Shown one piece after another: positions 8,322 through 13,123 of a stretch of DNA of 13,123 nucleotides (positions are counted from its first letter, which is position 1; each line of letters begins with the position of its first letter). This DNA comes from Thermoplasmata archaeon (GTDB lineage: Archaea > Thermoplasmatota > Thermoplasmata > Lutacidiplasmatales > UBA184). Under the pieces are notes generated by a model. The model had not been told where the DNA came from and did not search any database. It worked only from the letters and a program-made list of their open reading frames with translations. Position numbers and translations under genes: made by a program. Location of the stretch: positions 1 through 13,123 of the forward strand of contig JASHWY010000224.1 of assembly GCA_030043835.1 (NCBI GenBank). The letters are read 5' to 3'.

Positions 8322-9930
8322 CCCCGAACTCGCGGGCTGAGTTCACCACGTCCTTCGCCTCGGCTCCGGCCCTCCGGGCGAACCCGAGTCCGATCGGTCG
8401 CGTCGGGTCGAACTCGTTGAGCCCGAGTCCGGTCGGTACGCTGAGCGCGACGTGGGCCTCGAGCGCGACCCGCGCCCAGTTGGAATCGAGCCGATCGGGT
8501 CCGGGGCCTACCTCGATAAAGAGGCGAGCGGTCGAGGCGGAGTCGATCCACTCCCGCAGGGTCTCTGTCGGGGCGTTTCCCGGGCCCACGTGGACAATGC
8601 CTCGGACCCCGGCGGGGATGGGCGTCGGCGAGGCGCTTCCGACCGGGCGCAGGAGCGTTAGCTCCGCCCCCCCTCCGGCGAGCGATTTCGGTAGCGGTCC
8701 TGGTCCCGCCTCAACGACCCGCACGATGCATAGGCCCCGCGACCTCTCCGCGGCGACACGGTCGCGCACGGCCGAAGGAAGCGCAAACGCTTTTCCGTCG
8801 GCGCCGACGCCCGCAACGACGATCCCCACGTAGGCATACCGGCGCTCGCGGGCGTCGGCGAGCGCGCGTTCGAGGTCCCGCACCGTCGCTTGGGAGGGGA
8901 GGTGAAGATGGAACTCTCCCCGGAGGTCCGCTTCGCTCACGACGTGCGGGACGGCGTTCCTCGCGGCGGCATCGATCTCCCCACGGTCGACCCGAAGTTC
9001 GGGCGGGATCCAGGAAAGTCCGAGTGTCGCGTACACCTCCTCCTCGGTGCGGCCCGCGATCCGCTCGTCCCCGCGAAAGACCCCGTACTCGTTGATCTTG
9101 AGGCCCCGGTCCCGCGCGAGGGTCCGGAGGGTCACGTTGTGGTCCTTCGACCCGGTGAAGTACTGGAGCGCCGCCCCGAACGCGGCGGGCTCGACGACCC
9201 TTAGGTCGACCTGGAGGCCGTTCGTTAAGACGACGGTCTCCTTCGTGCCGCCGCGCAGCCGCACCTCCCGAACCTCGGGGAGCGCGGAGAAGAGGTCGAA
9301 CACCTTTTCCGGCGCGTTGGAGGTCGCGAGGAGGTCCAAGTCCCCCACGGTCTCTTGGCAGCGCCGAAAGCTGCCCGCGATCTCGGCGCGCTCGACCGGC
9401 GCCTCGTCGCGCAGGGCTTTGAGGATCCGCGTCGCGATCGGATACGCCTCCTCGATCGGCCGGCGGGCGGACGCGCCAGGAACCGCGGGGGAGAGGGCGG
9501 CGCGGATCTGGTCGATCTTCTTCGGTCCGAACCCTTTGACCCCCTCGAGCCGGCCGGCGGCGATGGCGCTCGAGAGCTCCTGGGGCCCCTCGATCCCGAG
9601 CTCAGTCCAGAACCGCCGCGCGGTCTTGGGACCGAGCCCCGGGAGGCGCATGATCTCGAGGAGACCGGGCGGGACCTCCTTCAGCAGCCGGTCGTAGTAG
9701 GCGAGGTGGCCGGTCGAAAGGAGCTCGCGAGTCTTCTCCTCGATCGCCTCGCCGACGCCCGGGATCGTGCGCAGCTCGTTACGGGCCGCGACCTTCGCGA
9801 GGTCTTCGGTGAGCGAGTCGATCGACCGGGCGGCGCGGCGGTACGCCTCCGGCTTGAACTTCTCTCCCAGGATGTCGAGGAGGTCCGCGATCGCGCGGAA
9901 CGTCCGGGCAACCTCCGCGTTCGAGGGCAT
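8290..9930 (-). CDS. polX: Family X DNA polymerase (PolX) with a degenerate PHP domain
   Basis: PolX fills short gaps in base excision repair; most bacterial and archaeal forms add a C-terminal PHP domain with Mn-dependent 3'-5' exonuclease and AP-endonuclease activity. The 546-residue protein has the 8-kDa-like N-terminus (1-50), helix-hairpin-helix motifs at IPGVGEAIEEK (56-66), LPGLGPKTA (96-104) and VKGFGPKKI (131-139), and an intact palm: GSFRR (186-190), GDLDLL (196-201) with D197 and D199, and D242 as third metal ligand. Thus polymerase activity is expected. The PHP part (335-546) keeps the fold outline (EFHLH at 339-343, PGPDRLDS at 476-483, the final GLGFARRAG) but lacks the TDH, SxH and DAH metal motifs, so nuclease activity is probably lost. 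It is preceded by a GNAT gene 45 bp upstream and has a TTAA box about 26 nt before its ATG. Confidence 0.93.
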   Translation of the reverse strand: MPSNAEVARTFRAIADLLDILGEKFKPEAYRRAARSIDSLTEDLAKVAARNELRTIPGVGEAIEEKTRELLSTGHLAYYDRLLKEVPPGLLEIMRLPGLGPKTARRFWTELGIEGPQELSSAIAAGRLEGVKGFGPKKIDQIRAALSPAVPGASARRPIEEAYPIATRILKALRDEAPVERAEIAGSFRRCQETVGDLDLLATSNAPEKVFDLFSALPEVREVRLRGGTKETVVLTNGLQVDLRVVEPAAFGAALQYFTGSKDHNVTLRTLARDRGLKINEYGVFRGDERIAGRTEEEVYATLGLSWIPPELRVDRGEIDAAARNAVPHVVSEADLRGEFHLHLPSQATVRDLERALADARERRYAYVGIVVAGVGADGKAFALPSAVRDRVAAERSRGLCIVRVVEAGPGPLPKSLAGGGAELTLLRPVGSASPTPIPAGVRGIVHVGPGNAPTETLREWIDSASTARLFIEVGPGPDRLDSNWARVALEAHVALSVPTGLGLNEFDPTRPIGLGFARRAGAEAKDVVNSAREFGATVRRGPSAR

Positions 9931-9952
9931 CGCTCCCCTACGGGCCGTGCGC

Positions 9953-9960
9953 CGTTAAGG
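9953..9960 (-). promoter_or_regulatory. Probable TATA-type promoter of polX
   Basis: On the minus strand CCTTAACG lies in the 45-bp gap between the GNAT and polX genes; the TTAA core is centred about 26 nt before the polX ATG at 9930. The gap is otherwise GC-rich. It suggests a leaderless transcript for polX independent of the upstream gene. Confidence 0.5.
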
Positions 9961-9975
9961 AGTGGGGGGCGGCGC

Positions 9976-10767
9976 TCACGGAGTGAGCCCGCTCCCGGCA
10001 TCCATCCACAAGCGGCGGCCGACCGTACGGAACCCCAAGGAGGCGTAGAGCGACCGGGCGGGCGTGCGATCCTCCCGGACGTACAGCGCGAGGCTGGCTC
10101 CGGTGGCGATCGCCGCGGTGAGGGCGGTCTCCACGAGCGCGCGGCCCCATCCTTCGCCTCGGGCGGCCGGCTCGACGTAAACGCCTCCCAGAATCCACAC
10201 GTGGGGCAGCCGGACCGCGGCCCGAGCGACCCCAACGATCCGGCCGTCCTCGAACGCCCCCCACGCGAGCTCGGCCTCGGGGTCGAAGGTCGCGTACTCC
10301 GCGACCACGCTGTCGGTTTGCCGGGAGGCCCAGCGGGAGAGGTCGGCCCGGTCGTCCCTGCGGAGCCGGCGGATCGCCGTCTCGCCGCGGGCTTGGGGCG
10401 CGCTCTCGGCGGCGATCATCGAGAGGAGGGGGAACGATCGCACCGGGCCACGGGCCTCGCTCACCCGGTAGGCGAACTCCTCCGGGACGATCGCGACCAG
10501 CGGTCGGGGAGGGAGGCGGCCGGCGAGTTCCCCTAGGCGGGGGTCGGTCCCGATCCAATGCACTACCGGCGCGGCCGGGTGGCCCAACCAGAGGAGAAGG
10601 TAGCCGAGCGGTTCCCCGTCGACGACCGCCGAGACAATACGGATCCGGTCCGGGTGGTGGAGAAGGTCCCAGAGCGCGTAGGCGTGCTCGATCGGGTCGC
10701 GCGCGGCGGCGGACTCAAGCCACGCACGATCGATCGTCGGACGGAGCTCGACCTCCTCCACGGCCAT
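9976..10767 (-). CDS. GNAT-family N-acetyltransferase, two-part
   Basis: A 263-residue protein (267 if the ATG at 10779 is used). The C-terminal half is a clear GNAT domain that transfers acetyl from acetyl-CoA to an amine. Counting from 10779: IRRLRRDDRADLSRW (136-150), GGVYVEPAARGEGWGRAL (198-215) with the CoA-pyrophosphate loop R207-G-E-G-W-G212, and ARSLYASLGFR (241-251), the typical last strand-helix. The N-terminal half (~10-125) includes IRIVSAVVDGEPLGYLLLW (46-64) and reads like a second, degenerate GNAT-like fold without a CoA loop, as in two-domain acetyltransferases. The substrate cannot be told. A CTAACTAG box (minus strand) is 26 nt from the ATG at 10767 but only 14 nt from that at 10779, which favours the shorter form. 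It is divergent from the DUF2400 gene and followed by polX on the same strand. Confidence 0.85.
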   Translation of the reverse strand: MAVEEVELRPTIDRAWLESAAARDPIEHAYALWDLLHHPDRIRIVSAVVDGEPLGYLLLWLGHPAAPVVHWIGTDPRLGELAGRLPPRPLVAIVPEEFAYRVSEARGPVRSFPLLSMIAAESAPQARGETAIRRLRRDDRADLSRWASRQTDSVVAEYATFDPEAELAWGAFEDGRIVGVARAAVRLPHVWILGGVYVEPAARGEGWGRALVETALTAAIATGASLALYVREDRTPARSLYASLGFRTVGRRLWMDAGSGLTP

Positions 10768-10787
10768 GGCACCGGGCATTTCGCGCG

Positions 10788-10797
10788 ACTAGTTAGG
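10788..10797 (-). promoter_or_regulatory. Probable TATA-type promoter of the GNAT gene
   Basis: Minus-strand CCTAACTAGT is centred about 26 nt before the ATG at 10767. It is one of two AT cores in the 90-bp divergent region; the other (10829-10833) faces the opposite way. The spacing is the main support and also guides the choice of start. Confidence 0.45.
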
Positions 10798-10826
10798 CCT
10801 CACCTCGGCGGTCGTCACCGCGCAAC

Positions 10827-10835
10827 GGTAAATCC
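10827..10835 (+). promoter_or_regulatory. Probable TATA-type promoter of the DUF2400 gene
   Basis: GGTAAATCC has its TAAAT core at 10829-10833, centred 27 nt before the GTG at 10858. This fits a leaderless transcript and is the main reason to choose that GTG over the far-upstream open frame that runs antisense through the GNAT gene. Confidence 0.5.
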
Positions 10836-10857
10836 GAGCAGGGAGTCGCCTCGACTC

Positions 10858-11745
10858 GTGGGAGCGCACCGGCCGACGTCAGAGTTCCCGCGCCATCTCG
10901 AAACGCTCTACGAGCGATTCCCGTTCGAGCGGTCGATGTTGGACGACCCGATCTCGGTGATCCGCCCGCTGGCGAGGGACCCTCATCGGGCCGAGATCGC
11001 GGGGGTCTTCGCGTCGACCCTCGCGATCGGGAACACCACGGCCATCCGCGGCGCCATCGAGAGGCTCATCGGGCTAGTCGATGGGGACGTCGCGAACCTC
11101 GTGGGACGGGACCCGTCGCGCGCCGGGGCCCGACGCCTTCGTCCGTTCCGTCATCGGTGGATCCGTGGCGACCAGTTGGCCTACTTGGGCCGTGTCCTCG
11201 CTCGCTACTACGAAGAGGAACCCTCCCTCGAGCGAGCGTTCGTAACGGGCACGGGCTCCGGAGGATTCGCGGGCGGCCTCGCCGCGCTCTCCTCGACGCT
11301 GCGGGGAGACGGGAGGACCGCCGAGCTCGGGCGACCTCCGGGCGGCTACCGGAACCTCTTCCCGAGTCCGCTCGACGCTTCCCAGAGCTCGTGCAAGCGG
11401 CTCACCCTGTTCGTACGCTGGATGGTTCGGGACCGGTATCCGGACTTCGGCTGCTGGCGCGAGGTGCCGACCGGGAGCCTCAGGATCCCGCTCGACCAGC
11501 ACGTCCACTGGATCGCTTACCACGTAGGTCTCACCGGGCGCCGCACCCGGTCATGGAGTACCGTCGAGGAGGTCTCCGAGGCCCTCCGCCGAATCGACCC
11601 CATCGACCCGGTGAAGTACGACTTCGTCCTCTGCCACACGGGGATCTCGGGCGACTGCCCCAAAGAGCGCGACCTCGCGGTGTGCGGACCGTGCTCGCTG
11701 CGCCCGGACTGCCTCCTCTGGCGAGGAAGGAAGGTCGCCGCGTGA
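10858..11745 (+). CDS. TIGR02757/DUF2400 family protein, probable HhH-GPD-like Fe-S DNA repair enzyme
   Basis: The 295-residue product matches the TIGR02757/DUF2400 family by its hallmark segments: YERF..ERSMLDDPIS (18-33), AEIAGVFASTLAIGNT (45-60), FRHRW (97-101), SSCKRLTLFVRWMVR (177-191), DFGCW (196-200), IPLDQHVHWIAYHVGL (210-225) and DPIDPVKYDFVLCHTG (247-262). No function is established to my knowledge. K180 and D213 sit as do the catalytic Lys and Asp of endonuclease III (G-x-x-K-T-A and V-D-T-H-V), and the C-terminus has C267-x8-C276-x2-C279-x5-C285, close to the C-x6-C-x2-C-x5-C [4Fe-4S] site of that enzyme. A DNA glycosylase/lyase role is therefore inferred. The frame is open 300 bp further upstream but that part is antisense to the GNAT gene; GTG 10858 leaves a short N-terminus and fits a TATA box at -27. 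It ends in GTGA overlap with the next gene. Confidence 0.85.
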   Translation: MGAHRPTSEFPRHLETLYERFPFERSMLDDPISVIRPLARDPHRAEIAGVFASTLAIGNTTAIRGAIERLIGLVDGDVANLVGRDPSRAGARRLRPFRHRWIRGDQLAYLGRVLARYYEEEPSLERAFVTGTGSGGFAGGLAALSSTLRGDGRTAELGRPPGGYRNLFPSPLDASQSSCKRLTLFVRWMVRDRYPDFGCWREVPTGSLRIPLDQHVHWIAYHVGLTGRRTRSWSTVEEVSEALRRIDPIDPVKYDFVLCHTGISGDCPKERDLAVCGPCSLRPDCLLWRGRKVAA

Positions 11746-12149
11746 GCTCAGCCCCTTCGAGGCTCGTGATTGACCCGGGACTTTTGGGTCGCTACCGGGA
11801 CGCCGGTCGTCGGATCGCCTGGCGACCCGCGCCCCGGGGGACGAAACGACCCGCCGGACGTCGCTCCCGCATCGCGCATTTGAACGACGAGGACGCTCGG
11901 GTGGAGGAATCGGGCGCCGGCCGTCGGGTACGGGTCGCGGTGGACTCCGGTCCGGTCGGAGCCCTCGTGATCCTCCTCGAGATCGATCGTCGCGGCCCGC
12001 CGTCCGCCCTGGGAGCGAGCGAGGCGGGCCGGGACCCGGCCTTTCCCTCCGGCGCGATCGTGGCCGGTTGGGGCGGCGTGAGTGTCCCGGCCGACTCCCG
12101 ACCCCGGCTCCACGACTTGGTCGAGCTCGCGCGCTACGCCCTAGCGTAG
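11742..12149 (+). CDS. Hypothetical protein coupled to the DUF2400 gene
   Basis: Not recognised. A 135-residue product starting at a GTG inside the GTGA shared with the upstream stop, with GGAAGG about 9 nt before it as a possible ribosome binding site. The first ~55 residues are Arg-rich and basic (RYRDAGRRIAWRPAPRG at 17-33 and RRSRIAHLNDEDAR). The middle has a hydrophobic beta-like strand pair (VRVAVDSGPVGALVILLEID, 63-82), and the end has FPSGAIVAGWGGVSVPAD and an amphipathic helix RLHDLVELARYALA. No cysteines, signal peptide or membrane segment. Coupling to the DUF2400 gene suggests a shared job, and the basic N-terminus would fit nucleic-acid contact, both inference. The frame is the downstream end of a longer open frame that is antisense-like noise upstream of 11742; reality of the gene is likely but not certain. 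Confidence 0.55.
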   Translation: MSSAPSRLVIDPGLLGRYRDAGRRIAWRPAPRGTKRPAGRRSRIAHLNDEDARVEESGAGRRVRVAVDSGPVGALVILLEIDRRGPPSALGASEAGRDPAFPSGAIVAGWGGVSVPADSRPRLHDLVELARYALA

Positions 12150-12162
12150 GTTCGCGGAATCG

Positions 12163-12168
12163 TTATAT
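12163..12168 (+). promoter_or_regulatory. TATA box of the marR-MFS operon
   Basis: TTATAT is the best TATA match in the window, centred about 41 nt before the MarR ATG. Start of transcription would fall near 12190, leaving a leader of about 15 nt that contains the GGAG ribosome binding site at 12198-12201. Confidence 0.6.
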
Positions 12169-12185
12169 GCCCTAATGATTAGAGC
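12169..12185 (+). promoter_or_regulatory. Palindromic operator candidate for the MarR regulator
   Basis: GCCCTAATGATTAGAGC is a 17-bp inverted repeat with seven of eight arm pairs matching around a central G; the inner 11 bp CTAATGATTAG (12172-12182) are perfect. It starts directly after the TATA box and ends before the predicted transcription start, where a bound dimer would block polymerase. MarR proteins typically bind such palindromes in their own promoters, so autorepression of this operon is a reasonable inference. Confidence 0.5.
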
Positions 12186-12206
12186 GCCGAATACTTAGGA
12201 GTTCGA

Positions 12207-12695
12207 ATGGTCGACCGTCTGCGCCTCGCACCCCGCTTCGCGGGGTCGCCGGACGCCGAACAGTTGGCCGATTCGGTCCACGAGGTGATGCGGTCGGTCT
12301 TCCACCGTCTCCACCCGGTCCTCGAGGCCGAGGGGATCTCGATGGGTCAGTTCTGGGCTCTCCACCTGGTCTCGGCCCTTCGCACGGCGTCCTTGAGCAC
12401 GGTCGCCCGGCACCTTTCGGTGTCGGCGCCGACGGTCTGCGCGAGCGTCGACCAGCTCGAGGCGTCGGGGCTCGTCGTCCGGCAGCGCTCGGCGCGCGAC
12501 CGTCGGGCTGTCGACCTCTCGCTCACTGCGAAAGGCCGCAAGGTGGAGGCGCGCGTTTGGGGCGAGATCGGACGCACGATGTCGCTCGCCACCCAAGGGC
12601 TGCCGCGTGAGGACCTCGCGACCGCGGCCAAGGTGTTTCGGGAGCTAGCGCTCCGCCTCGACCCCTCGCTCGGCCGACCGGGAGGCGTTGCGTGA
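12207..12695 (+). CDS. MarR-family transcriptional regulator
   Basis: A 162-residue winged-helix dimeric regulator. The N-terminal dimerisation helix spans about 16-42; SMGQFWALHLV (45-55) is the family's second helix; the helix-turn-helix is LSTVARHLSVSAPTVCASVDQLEASGL (63-89), with the recognition helix around S73-S87; and the wing RQRSARDRRAVDLSLTAKG (92-110) carries the D-R-R motif. The last ~50 residues form the C-terminal dimerisation helix. MarR regulators usually repress an adjacent efflux or catabolic gene and let go on binding a small phenolic ligand or on cysteine oxidation; a single cysteine (C78) lies in the recognition helix. It overlaps the exporter gene by GTGA, and a palindrome in its promoter suggests autoregulation. 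Start ATG 12207 is preceded by GGAG. Confidence 0.92.
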   Translation: MVDRLRLAPRFAGSPDAEQLADSVHEVMRSVFHRLHPVLEAEGISMGQFWALHLVSALRTASLSTVARHLSVSAPTVCASVDQLEASGLVVRQRSARDRRAVDLSLTAKGRKVEARVWGEIGRTMSLATQGLPREDLATAAKVFRELALRLDPSLGRPGGVA

Positions 12696-13123
12696 GCGCC
12701 GTGAACCCGACCGCGCCGAGCGCGTTCAACGCGCGGTATGCTTGGACGGTCCTCTTCATTCTAGCCGCGATGGCACTCATGGTCACCTACGTCGAGACGA
12801 TGGTGCTCCCAGCGTTCAGCAACTTCGAGGCGTTCTTTCACGTCACCACCGCGAGCACGATCGCGTGGATCCTCTCGGCGTACCTCTTGGTGGGGGTCGT
12901 CGTGACGCCGATCTTCGGCAAGCTCGGCGACATCTACGGGAAGAAGCGGATCCTCTTGGTCGCAATGGGCGTCTATGCGGTCGCGGTGAGCGTCGCGGGT
13001 TTTTCTCCCAATGTCGGCGCCGCGTTCGGGCTTACCCGGCCGGACCAGATCTACGTCCTGATCGGTGTGCGGGCGGTGCAGGGCGTGGGGATGGCGATGT
13101 TCCCGCTCGGCTTCGCCATGTTG
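12692..13123 (+). CDS. MFS transporter, DHA2/EmrB-like drug exporter, 5' part only
   Basis: The first 144 residues of a major facilitator superfamily transporter; the frame is open at the right edge. Starting from the GTG in the GTGA overlap with marR (GGGAGG 10 nt upstream), the protein shows TM1 (~17-38, ending VTYVETMVLPAF), TM2 (~57-76), motif A GKLGDIYGKKR (76-86) in the 2-3 loop, TM3 (~87-103), and TM4 (~120-140) with R127-x-x-Q130-G131, as in proton-driven multidrug exporters. The extracellular loop after TM1 (SNFEAFFHVTTASTIAWILSAYLL) is typical of DHA2 proteins. Likely role: proton-coupled efflux of a drug or metabolite, repressed by the MarR protein. Substrate unknown; about two thirds of the protein is missing. 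Confidence 0.9.
   Translation, partial: MSAVNPTAPSAFNARYAWTVLFILAAMALMVTYVETMVLPAFSNFEAFFHVTTASTIAWILSAYLLVGVVVTPIFGKLGDIYGKKRILLVAMGVYAVAVSVAGFSPNVGAAFGLTRPDQIYVLIGVRAVQGVGMAMFPLGFAML

Noticed and set aside
7868..8551. 227-aa minus-strand open frame across the cysteine-rich gene and the polX 3' end
   Set aside because: Overlaps polX in another frame of the same strand and is antisense to the four CxxC pairs; its composition is Arg/Gly/Ser shadow-like.
9355..10536. 393-aa open frame on the plus strand across polX and the GNAT gene
   Set aside because: Antisense to two genes with clear domains; Arg/Gly/Asp-rich shadow composition; crosses the intergenic gap and a TATA box.
10558..10857. Upstream extension of the DUF2400 frame to an ATG at 10558
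   Set aside because: These 100 codons lie mostly antisense to the GNAT gene, cross its promoter, are not part of the family, and the family N-terminus begins just after the GTG at 10858.
11157..11741. Upstream part of the open frame that contains the 11742-12149 gene
   Set aside because: It runs out of frame inside the DUF2400 gene and is Arg/Pro-rich shadow; only the part after the GTGA overlap has its own start and ribosome binding site.

Overview
This 13.1-kb, strongly GC-rich window (roughly two thirds G+C by eye) looks archaeal. The clearest marker is purP, the formate-dependent FAICAR synthetase that archaea use in place of the bacterial PurH formyltransferase. Two features agree with this. 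Short AT cores (CTTAA, CTAAATAG, GTAAAT, TTATAT) sit about 26 or about 35-41 nt upstream of starts, as expected for TATA boxes of leaderless or short-leader transcripts. Adjacent genes often overlap by ATGA or GTGA. A terrestrial or aquatic high-GC Thermoplasmatota lineage is my best guess, but that placement is inference. Genes are tightly packed and no gene-free stretch exceeds about 100 bases. I saw no tRNA, rRNA, CRISPR array, insertion sequence or attachment site.

Layout, left to right. (1) 2-877: 3' end of a molybdenum hydroxylase large subunit (xanthine dehydrogenase/aldehyde oxidase/CO dehydrogenase family), cut by the window edge. (2) 891-3232: purP and gcvT, overlapping by ATGA, a purine and one-carbon pair. 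(3) 3267-7496: an 808-aa AAA/STAND-type ATPase with C-terminal TPR-like repeats, then nadC (overlapping it by 17 bp) and nadA, the last two steps of quinolinate-dependent NAD synthesis. (4) 7508-8321: a divergent pair of small genes, a three-helix membrane protein (-) and a Pro-rich protein with an eight-cysteine zinc-binding module (+). (5) 8290-10767, minus strand: a family X DNA polymerase whose C-terminal PHP domain has lost most metal ligands, preceded by a two-part GNAT acetyltransferase. (6) 10858-12149, divergent from the GNAT gene: a TIGR02757/DUF2400 protein that appears to carry HhH-GPD glycosylase-like active-site elements and a C-terminal four-cysteine [4Fe-4S]-like motif, coupled by GTGA to a small gene of unknown function. 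(7) 12207-13123: a MarR regulator and a GTGA-coupled DHA2-like MFS exporter, cut by the window edge. A near-perfect 17-bp palindrome lies between the MarR TATA box and its start.

The most interesting part is the repair-flavoured block 8290-12149: a PolX with an apparently dead exonuclease domain, close to a poorly described HhH-GPD-like Fe-S protein and its unknown partner. The eight-cysteine protein at 7959-8321 is a second unexplained item. The rest is core metabolism in a compact archaeal arrangement.
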